The position numbers and the translations under genes are program-made. Positions 41,902-53,843 of a stretch of 64,000 nt of DNA are shown piece after piece. Source of the DNA: Castellaniella sp. (GTDB lineage Bacteria; Pseudomonadota; Gammaproteobacteria; Burkholderiales; Burkholderiaceae_B); assembly GCF_034675845.1 (NCBI RefSeq), contig NZ_JAUCCU010000001.1, positions 2,294,001 to 2,358,000 of the forward strand, read 5' to 3'. Below the pieces are notes generated by a model. That model was given only the letters and a program-made list of their open reading frames with translations. It was not told where the DNA came from and searched no databases. Position 1 is the stretch's first letter. The number at the start of each line of letters is the position of its first letter.

Positions 41902-44197
41902 ATGGAAGAATCCCTGCGCAAGGCAGCGCTCGAGTATCACGAGCATGGGCGTCCCGGAAAAATCTCTGTCACACCCACTAAACAGCTATCCAATCAGCGG
42001 GATCTGGCGCTGGCATATTCGCCAGGGGTGGCTGCGGCCTGCGAAGAAATCGTCGCCGATGCCCACAACGCATTTCGCTACACCGCTCGGGGCAATCTGG
42101 TCGGGGTGATCACCAACGGCACAGCCGTGCTGGGCCTGGGCAATATCGGCCCGCTGGCTTCCAAGCCCGTGATGGAGGGCAAGGCCGTTCTATTCAAGAA
42201 ATTCTCCGGCCTGGATGTCTTCGACATCGAGATCAACGAACAGGACCCGGACAAGCTCGTCGATATCATCGCCGGGCTTGAGCCCACCTTTGGCGGGATC
42301 AACCTCGAAGACATCAAGGCTCCGGAATGCTTCGAGGTCGAGCGCAAACTGCGCGAGCGCATGAAAATTCCCGTGTTTCACGATGACCAGCATGGCACGG
42401 CGATTTGCGTCACGGCGGCCTTCATCAACGGCCTGGAAGTCATCGGCAAGGACATCGCCCAGGTCAAGGTCGTGGTCTCTGGCGCGGGGGCTGCGGCCCT
42501 GGGCTGCCTGGACCTGATGATGGACATGGGCTTGCCGCTGGAAAACATCTGGGTATCCGACATCGAGGGCGTGGTTTATCAGGGCCGCACGGCCTTGATG
42601 GACGAAAAAAAAATCCCGCTTCGCCAAGGCCACCGATGCCCGTACGCTGGACGACATCATCGGTGATGCCGATGTGTTTCTCGGTTTGTCCGCCGGGGGG
42701 GTGCTGAAACCCGCCATGGTCAAGAAAATGGCCGCTCGGCCCCTGATCCTGGCCTTGGCCAACCCCAACCCGGAAATCCTGCCCGCCGATGCCCTGGCGG
42801 TGCGCGATGATGCGGTCATCGCCACGGGGCGTTCCGATTTCCCCAATCAGGTCAATAATGTCCTGTGCTTTCCCTATATTTTCCGAGGCGCGCTGGACGT
42901 CGGGGCCACCACGATTACCCGGGGCATGGAAAAAGCCGCCGTGATGGCGATCTGCAAGCTCGCCCGCGAAGAACAAAACGACGTCGTGGCGGCGGCCTAT
43001 GGCCTGTATGACGTGTCATTCGGCTCCAGTTATTTCATCCCCAAGCCCTTTGATCCCCGCCTGATCGTGCGGATTTCTCCGGCAGTCGCCCAGGCGGCCA
43101 TGGACGATGGCGTGGCCACTCGGCCCATCGCCGACATCGAAGGCTATGCCGAGCAACTGGAACAGTTCGTCTACCACTCAGGGGCCTTCATGAAGCCCTT
43201 GTTTTCGGCGGCGCGCGCCATGATCCGCGAGGGAGGCAGGGCGCGCATTGTGTTTGCCGAAGGCGAGGACGAACGCGTCTTGCGGGCCGTCCAGATCATC
43301 GTCGACGAGCGTGTCGCCAAGCCCATACTCATTGGTCGCCCGGCCGTGCTGGCTGCCCGGATCGAGAAATACGGGCTGCGCATCCGTCTGGGCGAGGACG
43401 TCGATGTGACCAACCCTGAACACGACGAACGTTTCCACCATTACTGGACGACCTACTGGGATCTGATGTGCCGCCGGGGCATCACCAAGGAAATGGCACG
43501 CGTCGAGATGCGTCGCCGCCTGACCTTGATTGGTGCCATGATGGTGCGCATGGGTGATGCCGACGGCATGATTTGCGGGACGGTGGGCTCGTATGCCAAT
43601 CATTTGCGCTTCATCGACGAGGTCCTGGGTCTGCAGCCTGGGGCCAAGACCTATGCCGCCATGAACATTCTGCTGCTGGAAGAACGCACCATTGCGTTGG
43701 CGGACACGCATGTCAACGACATGCCGGATGCCGCCCAGATTGCCGAGATCACCCTGATGGCCGCCGAGGAACTGCGCCGCCTGAACATCGAACCCAAGGT
43801 CGCCTTGTTGTCGCGCTCCAACTTCGGCACCGGCAGCTCGTCTTCCGGCGAGAAAATGCGGGCGGCCCTGAATATCGTGCGCGAACGCGATCCAGGGCTG
43901 GAAGTCGATGGGGAAATGCACGGCGATTGCGCCCTGGACCCTGAACTGCGTCAGCGCATTCTGCCGTCCACCACCCTGCAGGGCGAGGCCAATCTTCTGA
44001 TCTGCCCCAGCGTCGATGCCGGCAATATCGCCTATAACCTGCTGAAGACTGCAGCGGGCGGCAATGTGGCCGTGGGGCCGTTCCTGCTGGGAGCCAATGC
44101 GCCGGTGCACATTCTCACGTCCAGCTCCACCGTGCGCCGGATCGTCAATATGGCCGCTTTGACGGTGGTCGATGCCAATAAGCCACGACGCCACTGA
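41902..44197 (+). CDS. maeB: NADP-malic enzyme with phosphotransacetylase-like domain, frame interrupted in an A9 run
   Basis: Two frames together give about 764 residues, the length of MaeB. Frame one holds the malic domain (SNQRDLALAYSPGVAAAC, GKAVLFKKFSGLDVFDIEI, VFHDDQHGTAICVTAAF) and the NADP fold (VVVSGAGAAALGCLDLM). After DEKK it reads on out of frame to 42666. Frame two resumes MFLGLSAGGVLKPAMV, LILALANPNPEILP, and then the Pta-like domain (about 430-764). The A run at 42605-42613 has nine A; eight would restore DEKKSRFAKATDAR. As in secD, this is one extra base in a homopolymer, most simply a read error. The enzyme makes pyruvate and NADPH from malate. Confidence 0.93.
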
Positions 44198-45383
44198 TCG
44201 GCCCCGTATCGGGCTGATCATGACGGGAGGCGGCGCTCGCGCCGCCTACCAGGCCGGGGTGTTGTCCGGGGTCATGCAGGTGCTGGACCCCGACGGCAGC
44301 CCGGCTTTTCGTAATCCATTCGATATTATTTGCGGCACATCGGCAGGGGCCATCAACGCGGCTGCCCTGGCCTGTCGCGCCCATCAGCCGCATCGGGCCG
44401 TCAATCACCTGTGTGCCCTGTGGCAGGCCCTGCATGCTTCGGATGTTTATTATGCCGATGCCCCGCGTCTGATACGTACCGGCCTGCAGTGGCTCGGCAT
44501 GTTGACCCTGGGATGGCTGCGGCCCCAGTGGTCGCGCCATGCGCCGCACTCCTTGTTGGATAACCAACCTTTATCGCGCCTGTTGGGGCGCACGCTGAAT
44601 TTTTCGCGCTTGCAGACCAATCTGTCCCGTGGACATCTGCAGGCGCTGGCGATCACGGCCACGGCCTACACCACGGGCGAACACCTGACGTTCTATCAGG
44701 CCAGGGGCGCCATCAAGCCCTGGACCCGTACTTTGCGCCGGGCCGTGTCCTGTCCCATCGGGGTGGATCATCTGCTGGCCTCCAGCGCGATTCCTTTTGT
44801 GTTCCCGGCGCGGGCGATCTTGTTGGGCGACCGCACCCTATGGTGCGGCGATGGCTCGATGCGCCAATTGGCGCCCATCAGTCCAGCCATTCATCTGGGG
44901 GCTCAGCGCGTCTTTGTCATCGGGACCAACTACCAGGATGAAACCCTGCCCGGCATCCGCGAGCTCAGCCCGGACTACCCCAGTCTGGCCCAGGTGGCGG
45001 GGCATACGCTGTCGAATATTTTCCTTGATGGGGTCTCGGTCGACATCGAACGCATGACGCGCATCAATGAGCTGCTTGCACGAATCCCTGCAAATGGATT
45101 AAAAAGCGAGACATTGCGCCCCATTCAAACCTTGATGATCGCACCCAGCCGGTCCTTGGACGACATCGCCCTGGACCATCTGCATGAACTGCCCCGCGCC
45201 GTGCAGACTTTGTTCCGGGTGTTGGGGGTTTCACCCCGGAAACACAAGGCCGGGGGTGGGGCGCTGGCATCCTATCTCTTGTTCGAAGCAGGCTATACCA
45301 AAGACCTGATCGCGTTAGGCAGGGCAGACAGCATGAATCGTGCTGATGAAATCATCGCTTTTTTCAAGGAGTGGTCCGCATGA
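44172..45383 (+). CDS. Patatin-like phospholipase
   Basis: The 403-residue product has the patatin motifs: the oxyanion loop GLIMTGGGARAAYQAGVL, the nucleophile elbow CGTSAGAINAAAL, and the catalytic aspartate in WCGDGSMRQLAP. These serine-aspartate lipases cut membrane lipids or act as toxins; this one has no signal peptide. The ATG at 44172 lies 26 bases inside the end of maeB, and its stop overlaps the start of the barstar-like gene (ATGA), so the three are coupled. Confidence 0.9.
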   Translation: MPISHDATDRPRIGLIMTGGGARAAYQAGVLSGVMQVLDPDGSPAFRNPFDIICGTSAGAINAAALACRAHQPHRAVNHLCALWQALHASDVYYADAPRLIRTGLQWLGMLTLGWLRPQWSRHAPHSLLDNQPLSRLLGRTLNFSRLQTNLSRGHLQALAITATAYTTGEHLTFYQARGAIKPWTRTLRRAVSCPIGVDHLLASSAIPFVFPARAILLGDRTLWCGDGSMRQLAPISPAIHLGAQRVFVIGTNYQDETLPGIRELSPDYPSLAQVAGHTLSNIFLDGVSVDIERMTRINELLARIPANGLKSETLRPIQTLMIAPSRSLDDIALDHLHELPRAVQTLFRVLGVSPRKHKAGGGALASYLLFEAGYTKDLIALGRADSMNRADEIIAFFKEWSA

Positions 45384-45841
45384 GTCTGGTCCAGTCAAAC
45401 AAATTATTTGCCCTGGGCGCAGTAGACGCTCAGACAATCTCCGAAGCCGATGCTCTGGCGGCTGCCACCGAGGCCGGACTGACGGCTTTCGTCGTGGATT
45501 GTGACCGCGCCCGCAGCCGCTCTGCGGTGTTGCGCGCGGTGGTCAAGGCCATCGACTACCCAGAGTTTTTTGGCAGCAATCTGGACGCGCTGTACGATTG
45601 CTTGTGCGATACCGTCAACGACCAGAAAACCGGCTTGTTTCTGTGGTTCCGGCACCTGCATTCCGGTGATCCTGCTCTGGCCGATGATGCCCAGGCCATT
45701 CGCAGCGTGTGTGATGATGTCGTCGAATACGGTCAGAACAACGAGCGCGTGTTTTCTTATGCCATTCAGCACGCGGGTGCGCATCCCGATCCAGAACCAG
45801 GTGTCGACCCCACGCCGTATTCAGGCCGCGAAGAAGGCTGA
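45380..45841 (+). CDS. Barstar-family (barnase inhibitor-like) protein
   Basis: The 153-residue product has the barstar fold signature: AFVVDCDRARSRSAVLRAVVKAIDYPEFFGSNLDALYDCLCD, with the Tyr-Pro-x-Phe-Phe-Gly-x-Asn-x-Asp-Ala-Leu-x-Asp motif. Barstar homologues bind secreted or intracellular ribonucleases. No barnase-like RNase gene is adjacent; the partner upstream is the patatin with which it overlaps by four bases. Orphan barstar genes are common in betaproteobacteria, so an RNase or other target elsewhere is likely. There is a proline-rich tail of about 20 residues. Confidence 0.83.
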   Translation: MSLVQSNKLFALGAVDAQTISEADALAAATEAGLTAFVVDCDRARSRSAVLRAVVKAIDYPEFFGSNLDALYDCLCDTVNDQKTGLFLWFRHLHSGDPALADDAQAIRSVCDDVVEYGQNNERVFSYAIQHAGAHPDPEPGVDPTPYSGREEG

Positions 45842-45856
45842 TTTCATCCGCCTGGC

Positions 45857-46573
45857 TTACCAGTCCAGCAGGGCGGTAGCCGCTGCGGCCATGGCCAGGC
45901 CTGCGGTTTCTGTACGCAGCACGCGGGTGCCAAACCGCACCGGCTGCAGGCCGTGGCGTTGGGCCAGGTCCAGTTCGGTGTTCGACCACCCGCCCTCGGG
46001 GCCCACCATCAGCGTTAACTGCTGTGTAACCGGCTGCAATGCCTGCGCAAACGGTTGGGCACCGTCGGGGTGGGCAAACAAGACGGGGCCGTTCAGCGTC
46101 GGCAGGCAACTGGCCAGCGGGGCTGGCTCACGCACTTGCAGCAGGCGATTGCGCCCACACTGCTCGCTGGCGGACTGCACGATAGCGCGCCAGTGGGCCA
46201 GGCGTTTTTCCAGGCGTGGGCCGTACAGGCGCAGCACGCTGCGTTCGGCGGCGACGGGCACCACCGTCTGCACGCCCAGCTCAACTGCCTTTTCGATGAT
46301 CCAATCCATTTTGTCGCCCGAGGCGATGCCTTGCACCAGCGTCAGCTGGCCTTGCAGCTCGCATTCGATGGCCATCTGCGGCCCCAGTTGGGCCCAGGCC
46401 CGTCGGCCTTCAGCCTGCAGCACGGCAGGGTATTGCCCGCCTTGGCCGTCAAACAAGGTGATGGCCGTCCCGGCAGGCAGGCGCAGCACCCGCAAAGCAT
46501 GATGGGCCAGCGCGTCAGGCAGGTCGATACTGGTGTTGGCCTGCAAGGCCACAGGACAGAAAAATCGAGGCAT
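45857..46573 (-). CDS. rsmE: 16S rRNA (uracil1498-N3)-methyltransferase RsmE
   Basis: The 238-residue SPOUT methyltransferase shows MPRFFCPVAL, HHALRVLRLPAGTAITLFDGQGG, KMDWIIEKAVELGVQTVVPV, WRAIVQSASEQCGRN, the knot motif LMVGPEGGWSNTELDLA and RFGTRVLRTETAGLA. I set the start at 46573 because family members begin MPRFF; an ATG at 46600 would add nine residues. It faces the barstar-like gene tail to tail with 15 bases between. Confidence 0.95.
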   Translation of the reverse strand: MPRFFCPVALQANTSIDLPDALAHHALRVLRLPAGTAITLFDGQGGQYPAVLQAEGRRAWAQLGPQMAIECELQGQLTLVQGIASGDKMDWIIEKAVELGVQTVVPVAAERSVLRLYGPRLEKRLAHWRAIVQSASEQCGRNRLLQVREPAPLASCLPTLNGPVLFAHPDGAQPFAQALQPVTQQLTLMVGPEGGWSNTELDLAQRHGLQPVRFGTRVLRTETAGLAMAAAATALLDW

Positions 46574-46718
46574 AGGGGCGGGGATTTTGGCAATGACCAC
46601 GAAGGGTGTACGCCGGGACTATAAACCGTGGCGGGGGCAGTGGTAAAATTCAGGGCTTTGTCATCCTAGATTATGGCAAGACCCACAGCACAGGCTGCAT
46701 GGCTTGCCCCAAGACCCT

Positions 46719-48764
46719 ATGAGCGCTTTGCCTGCCCCCGACTCTTCCATGGCCAATGCTATCCGCGTGCTGGCAATGGACGCCATTCAACAAGCCAACT
46801 CCGGACACCCAGGCGCACCGATGGGCATGGCCGATATTGCCCATGTGTTGTGGACGCGCCATCTGCGCCATAATCCGTCTGATCCTGCCTGGATGGATCG
46901 TGACCGCTTTGTGCTGTCCAATGGTCATGGCTCGATGCTGCTGTATGCCTTGCTGCACCTCAGCGGTTATGACCTTCCCATGGAAGAACTGCGCAATTTC
47001 CGCCAGTTGCATTCGCGCACCCCAGGTCACCCCGAAGTCGGCATCACGCCGGGGGTCGAAACCACCACCGGGCCGCTGGGCCAGGGGCTGGCCAATGCGG
47101 TGGGCATGGCCCTGGCGCAGGCGCTGCTGGCGCAGGAATTTAATCGCCCCGGCCATGCCATCGTCGATCACGATACCTATGCGTTTGTCGGTGACGGCTG
47201 CCTGATGGAGGGCATCTCCCACGAGGCCTGCTCGCTGGCCGGCACGCTGGGCCTGTCTCGCCTCATCGTCTTTTACGACGATAACGGCATCTCGATCGAT
47301 GGCCAGGTCCAGGATTGGTTTGCCGACGATACCCCGGCACGTTTTGAGGCCTATGGCTGGAATGTGCTGCGCGGCGTGGACGGGCACGACATGAATGCCC
47401 TGGATGCCGCCATCACCCAGGCCCGGGCACACGCTGCCGCAGGCCGTGGCCCCACCCTGATCTGCTGCCGTACTGTCATAGGCCAGGGCGCGCCGACCAA
47501 GGCTGGCTCCGAAAAAATCCATGGCTCGCCCCTGGGGGCGGAAGAAATCGCCGCCGCTCGCAAAGCCATGGGCTGGGCTCATGCGCCGTTCGAGATTCCC
47601 CAGTCGGTATACGACTACTGGAGCGGCCGCGAACGCGGCGCTCACTTGCAGTCCGACTGGCAGGTGCGTTTCGATCACTATGCCGAGGCCTACCCAGAAC
47701 TCGCCGCCCAGCTTTGCCGCCGCATGGCAGGCGAACTGCCCATCGACTTTGCCCAGCGCGCCCAGGCATACGTGTTGTCCACCCAGGACAAGGCCGAATC
47801 CATCGCTTCGCGCAAGGCCTCGCAACAGGCCATCGCTGCCTTTGCCGAGATCCTGCCAGAGCTGCTGGGCGGTTCGGCTGACCTGACCGGGTCCAATTTC
47901 ACCGATTGGCCTGGTGTCATGCCGGTGCGCCGCACTGCCGATGGCCTGCAGGGCGGTCGTCACATCAATTACGGCGTGCGCGAATTCGGCATGGCCGCCA
48001 TCATGAACGGCATGGCCCTGCATGGCGGCTACCTGCCTTTTGGCGGCACATTCCTCACGTTCTCCGATTATTCGCGCAATGCCTTGCGCATGGCCGCGCT
48101 GATGAAGCAGCGGGTCGTGCATGTCTTCACTCACGATTCCATCGGCCTGGGCGAAGACGGTCCCACCCACCAGTCCATCGAGCACGCCGGCAGCCTGCGT
48201 CTGATTCCCAATCTGCATGTCTGGCGGCCTTGCGATACCACCGAGACCGCCGTGGCCTGGCAGGCCGCGCTGGCGCGGCCTGCCAGCATCGGCATGGCCG
48301 TGCATGGGGGGGGGCCATCGGCCTTGTTGCTGTCGCGCCAGAATCTCCCGTTTGTCGCGCGCGATCCGGCCACTACTCAGGCGATTGCTCGCGGCGGCTA
48401 TGTGCTGCGTGATATGGTCGGTGCTTGCGCCGTCATTATCGCGACGGGCTCCGAAATCGAAATCGCCTTGCAGGCCCAGGATCAGTTGGCGGCGCGTGGC
48501 GTGGCCACTCGCGTGGTGTCCATGCCTTGTACCCAGGTCTTTGATGCCCAGGATGCCGACTGGCGCAACAGCGTGTTGCCTGCGGTGCTGCCCCGTGTGG
48601 CAGTCGAGGCAGGCGGCACCGCCACCTGGTACAAATATGTCGGCACCACCGGGGCGGTGGTGGGTATCGATACTTACGGCGAATCGGCGCCTGCCGGTGT
48701 GTTGTTCAAGCATTTCAACCTGACGGCCGACCACGTGGCGGCCACGATCGAACAGCTTTTGTAA
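46719..48764 (+). CDS. tkt: Transketolase
   Basis: The 681-residue enzyme has IQQANSGHPGAPMGMADIAHVLW, the TPP and magnesium motif GDGCLMEGISHEA followed by FYDDNGISIDG, KAGSEKIHGSPLGAEE, INYGVREFGMAAIMNGM and THDSIGLGEDGPTHQSIE. It carries out two-carbon transfers between sugar phosphates. The ATG at 46719 (MSALPAPDSS) is preferred; 46749 is also possible. It is followed by gap and pgk, a common betaproteobacterial order for central carbon flow. Confidence 0.96.
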   Translation: MSALPAPDSSMANAIRVLAMDAIQQANSGHPGAPMGMADIAHVLWTRHLRHNPSDPAWMDRDRFVLSNGHGSMLLYALLHLSGYDLPMEELRNFRQLHSRTPGHPEVGITPGVETTTGPLGQGLANAVGMALAQALLAQEFNRPGHAIVDHDTYAFVGDGCLMEGISHEACSLAGTLGLSRLIVFYDDNGISIDGQVQDWFADDTPARFEAYGWNVLRGVDGHDMNALDAAITQARAHAAAGRGPTLICCRTVIGQGAPTKAGSEKIHGSPLGAEEIAAARKAMGWAHAPFEIPQSVYDYWSGRERGAHLQSDWQVRFDHYAEAYPELAAQLCRRMAGELPIDFAQRAQAYVLSTQDKAESIASRKASQQAIAAFAEILPELLGGSADLTGSNFTDWPGVMPVRRTADGLQGGRHINYGVREFGMAAIMNGMALHGGYLPFGGTFLTFSDYSRNALRMAALMKQRVVHVFTHDSIGLGEDGPTHQSIEHAGSLRLIPNLHVWRPCDTTETAVAWQAALARPASIGMAVHGGGPSALLLSRQNLPFVARDPATTQAIARGGYVLRDMVGACAVIIATGSEIEIALQAQDQLAARGVATRVVSMPCTQVFDAQDADWRNSVLPAVLPRVAVEAGGTATWYKYVGTTGAVVGIDTYGESAPAGVLFKHFNLTADHVAATIEQLL

Positions 48765-48776
48765 AGGAGATCTTTC

Positions 48777-49787
48777 ATGACTATTCGTGTTGCCATCAAT
48801 GGGTACGGCCGTATCGGCCGCAACATCCTGCGCGCTCACTACGAGGACGGCAAAAAGCACGATATCCAGATCGTGGCCATCAACGACCTGGGCGATCCGG
48901 AAACCAATGCCCACCTGACCCGCTATGACACGGCGCATGGCCGCTTTCCCGGCACGGTCGAAGTCGACGGTGACAGCATGGTGGTCAATGGCGACCGCAT
49001 CCGTGTGCTGGCCGAACGGAATCCCGCCAATTTGCCCTGGGGCGAACTCCAGGTCGATGTGGTGCTTGAATGCACCGGCCTGTTCACTTCCAAGGAAAAG
49101 GCCTCGGCCCACTTGGCTGGCGGCGCTAAAAAAGTCATTATTTCCGCTCCTGGCGGCAAGGACGTGGATGCCACCATCGTCTACGGTGTCAACCATCAGG
49201 TCCTGAAGTCCACCGATACGGTGATCTCGAACGCTTCGTGCACCACGAACTGCCTGGCGCCGCTGGTGCATCCTCTGCATCAACAGATCGGCATCGTCAA
49301 CGGCCTGATGACCACGATACACGCCTACACCAACGATCAGGTGCTGACCGACGTCTATCACTCTGATCTGCGGCGTGCGCGTTCGGCCACGCACAGCATG
49401 ATTCCCACCAAAACCGGCGCGGCTTCAGCGGTGGGCCTGGTGTTGCCCGAGCTCAACGGCAAGCTCGATGGCTATGCCATCCGCGTGCCCACCATCAACG
49501 TGTCCATTGTCGACCTGTCTTTTGTGGCGGCGCGCGCCACCACCGTGGACGAAGTCAACGGCATTCTGAAGGCTGCCGCCGAAGGCCCCCTGAAGGGCAT
49601 TCTGGCCTACACCACCGAACCGCTCGTTTCCATCGATTTCAACCACGATCCGGCTTCCAGCACCGTGGATGCCGCCCTGACCAAAGTCTCTGGTTCACTG
49701 GTCAAGGTATCTTCCTGGTATGACAACGAATGGGGCTTCTCCAATCGCATGCTGGATACGACCGTGGCCCTGATGTCGGCTAAATAG
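48777..49787 (+). CDS. gap: Glyceraldehyde-3-phosphate dehydrogenase
   Basis: The 336-residue enzyme shows the NAD-binding INGYGRIGRN at the start, the catalytic cysteine in SNASCTTNCLAPL (near residue 154) and the substrate-binding DLSFVAARATT and WYDNEWGFSNRM. AAAGGAGA stands about seven bases before the ATG, and the gap to tkt is 12 bases. A strong terminator follows at 49831-49857, between this gene and pgk. Confidence 0.97.
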   Translation: MTIRVAINGYGRIGRNILRAHYEDGKKHDIQIVAINDLGDPETNAHLTRYDTAHGRFPGTVEVDGDSMVVNGDRIRVLAERNPANLPWGELQVDVVLECTGLFTSKEKASAHLAGGAKKVIISAPGGKDVDATIVYGVNHQVLKSTDTVISNASCTTNCLAPLVHPLHQQIGIVNGLMTTIHAYTNDQVLTDVYHSDLRRARSATHSMIPTKTGAASAVGLVLPELNGKLDGYAIRVPTINVSIVDLSFVAARATTVDEVNGILKAAAEGPLKGILAYTTEPLVSIDFNHDPASSTVDAALTKVSGSLVKVSSWYDNEWGFSNRMLDTTVALMSAK

Positions 49788-49830
49788 TTCGCACCATCCA
49801 TGATTGCATGCTGGTGGCTGCCAGTTGCAC

Positions 49831-49857
49831 AAGGGCAGGGTAACCTGCCCTTTTTTC
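49831..49857 (+). terminator. Intrinsic terminator between gap and pgk
   Basis: GGGCAGG and CCTGCCC form a perfect 7-bp stem around GTAA, followed by TTTTTT. It lies 44 bases after the gap stop and should end the tkt-gap transcript, so pgk needs read-through or its own promoter. Confidence 0.9.
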
Positions 49858-49933
49858 GATTAACCGATGTGCTGGCCGGATGCGCACAACATGTTGCGCG
49901 ATGGCTGGCTGTCATGCCCCCCCAAGGACTCTC

Positions 49934-51121
49934 ATGACGATACAAACACTCTCCGATCTGGCGCAGGCTGGCGCCCTGGCCGGCAAGCGGGTCTTCATCC
50001 GCGCCGATCTCAATGTTCCGTTGGCTCATGGGAAAATTACGGAAGACACTCGGGTCCGGGCTTCTGTGCCAGCCATCCAGCTGGCCTTGAAGGCGGGTGC
50101 CGCCGTGATGATCACCTCGCACCTGGGACGGCCCAAAGAAGGCGTGGTCAATCCTGAGGACAGCTTGCAGCCGGTTGCGGATCGTCTCAGCGAGCTGCTG
50201 CAACAGCCCGTGCGCCTGGTGGCCGATTGGGTCGATGGCGTGCAGGTTCAGCCCGGTCAGGTGGTCTTGCTGGAAAACTGCCGCTGCAATCCCGGCGAAA
50301 AGAAAAACGACCCCGATCTGGCCCGCCGCATGGCGGCACTGTGCGATGTCTATGTCAATGACGCCTTCGGCACAGCACACCGCGCCGAAGCCACCACCGA
50401 AGGCATGGCGCGCTTTGCCCCCGTGGCCTGCGCCGGCCCCCTGCTGGCTGCCGAACTCGATGCCCTGGGCCGTGCCCTGCAGGCCCCACGCCGCCCCCTG
50501 GTGGCCATTGTGGGGGGCTCGAAGGTCTCTACCAAGCTATCCATCTTGCAGGCCTTGGCCGATAAGGTCGATCAATTGATCGTCGGCGGCGGGATTGCCA
50601 ACACTTTTATGCTGGCCGCTGGTCTGCCCATCGGAAAATCCCTGGCCGAGGCCGAGCAGGTGGATCAGGCCAAGGCCGTGATCGATGCCATGCGCGCACG
50701 CGGCGTGCAGGTGCCTATTCCGGTGGATGTCGTCGTGGCGACCCGCTTTGCCGCCGATGCGCCGACGACGATCAAGGCTGCCGGCGACGTGGCGGCAGAC
50801 GACCTGATCCTGGATATCGGTCCACAGACGGCGGCCTTGTTGGCCGAGCAATTACGCCAGGCGGGTACGATAGTCTGGAATGGCCCGGTGGGCGTGTTCG
50901 AATTCGACGCCTTTGCCGAGGGGACTCGGGTGATCGCCCAGGCGATTGCTGATTCCTCTGGGTTTTCCATTGCCGGGGGGGGCGATACGTTGGCCGCCAT
51001 CGCCAAATACGACATCGCCGACCGCGTGGGCTACATTTCCACCGGGGGCGGGGCCTTTCTGGAATTCCTCGAAGGCAAGACTCTGCCTGCGGTGGCAGCC
51101 CTGCAGGCACGAGGTGCCTAA
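49934..51121 (+). CDS. pgk: Phosphoglycerate kinase
   Basis: The 395-residue enzyme shows RVFIRADLNVPL, the substrate region SHLGRPKEGV, VLLENCRCNPGEKKND, LVAIVGGSKVSTKL, and the C-terminal nucleotide motif SGFSIAGGGDTLAAI. It converts 1,3-bisphosphoglycerate to 3-phosphoglycerate with ATP formation. The ATG at 49934 (MTIQTLSDL) gives the usual length; an in-frame start at 49880 would add 18 residues. The SRP RNA begins 20 bases after the stop. Confidence 0.96.
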   Translation: MTIQTLSDLAQAGALAGKRVFIRADLNVPLAHGKITEDTRVRASVPAIQLALKAGAAVMITSHLGRPKEGVVNPEDSLQPVADRLSELLQQPVRLVADWVDGVQVQPGQVVLLENCRCNPGEKKNDPDLARRMAALCDVYVNDAFGTAHRAEATTEGMARFAPVACAGPLLAAELDALGRALQAPRRPLVAIVGGSKVSTKLSILQALADKVDQLIVGGGIANTFMLAAGLPIGKSLAEAEQVDQAKAVIDAMRARGVQVPIPVDVVVATRFAADAPTTIKAAGDVAADDLILDIGPQTAALLAEQLRQAGTIVWNGPVGVFEFDAFAEGTRVIAQAIADSSGFSIAGGGDTLAAIAKYDIADRVGYISTGGGAFLEFLEGKTLPAVAALQARGA

Positions 51122-51140
51122 GGTCTGTTAGAATTCATGC

Positions 51141-51235
51141 GGCGGGCCCCTTCGCATGGTTCGGCGGTCAACCTGGTCAGGTCGGGAACGAAGCAGCCAC
51201 AGCCGTGCAGAACCAGTGCCGAAGTCAGGCTCGCC
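51141..51235 (+). ncRNA. ffs: 4.5S signal recognition particle RNA
   Basis: The region contains the conserved SRP core GGTCAGGTCGGGAACGAAGC followed by AGCC, the asymmetric loop and GGAA-type tetraloop region bound by Ffh. The outer ends GGCGGGCC (51141-51148) and GGCTCGCC (51228-51235) pair with one G-T, closing a 95-base rod typical of the small bacterial form. It sits between pgk and dnaX, whose ATG follows 35 bases downstream; ffs beside dnaX is a familiar arrangement. Confidence 0.93.
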
Positions 51236-51270
51236 TTTCATTTCAGTCTTTTCCGGGTGGCGGCCGTCCC

Positions 51271-53472
<2,202 letters not shown>

Positions 53473-53515
53473 TGCCTGTTTCCATTCTTACCCCTTACCC
53501 AATCAGGACTCCACA

Positions 53516-53842
53516 ATGATGAAAGGTCAGATTGCCGGCTTGATGCGTCAGGCGCAGCAAATGCAGGAAAACATGAAAAAAGCCCAGGACGCCCTGGCCG
53601 ATATCCTGGTCGAAGGTGCGGCTGGCGGCGGCTTGGTCAAGGTCTCCATGAGCTGCAAATTCGACGTCAAGCGTGTCACGATTGATCCGTCCCTGTTCGA
53701 TGACGACCGCGACATGATCGAAGACCTGGTCGCCGCCGCTTTCAATGACGCTCAGCGCAAGGCAGAATCCACTGCCCAGGACAAAATGTCCGAGGTCACC
53801 GCTGGGATGTCCTTGCCTGCCGGGATGAAGCTGCCCTTCTGA
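53516..53842 (+). CDS. ybaB: YbaB/EbfC nucleoid-associated protein
   Basis: The 108-residue product has the YbaB pattern: KGQIAGLMRQAQQMQENMKKAQ, VEGAAGGGLVKVSMSCKFDVKRVTIDPSL and MSEVTAGMSLPAGMKLPF. It binds DNA as a dimer with little sequence preference. Two adjacent ATG codons (53516, 53519) both fit. It is the middle gene of the conserved dnaX-ybaB-recR operon. Confidence 0.95.
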   Translation: MMKGQIAGLMRQAQQMQENMKKAQDALADILVEGAAGGGLVKVSMSCKFDVKRVTIDPSLFDDDRDMIEDLVAAAFNDAQRKAESTAQDKMSEVTAGMSLPAGMKLPF

Positions 53843-53843
53843 T

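Noticed and set aside
44172..45841. Defence or toxin-antitoxin system from patatin plus barstar
   Set aside because: No toxin RNase, nucleotide cyclase or other defence gene is near, and both families have common housekeeping members; kept only as a low-weight finding.
46671..49394. A 907-codon open frame on the minus strand opposite tkt and gap
   Set aside because: It mirrors two certain plus-strand genes; high GC with biased third positions leaves long antisense frames, and the translation has no recognisable domain.
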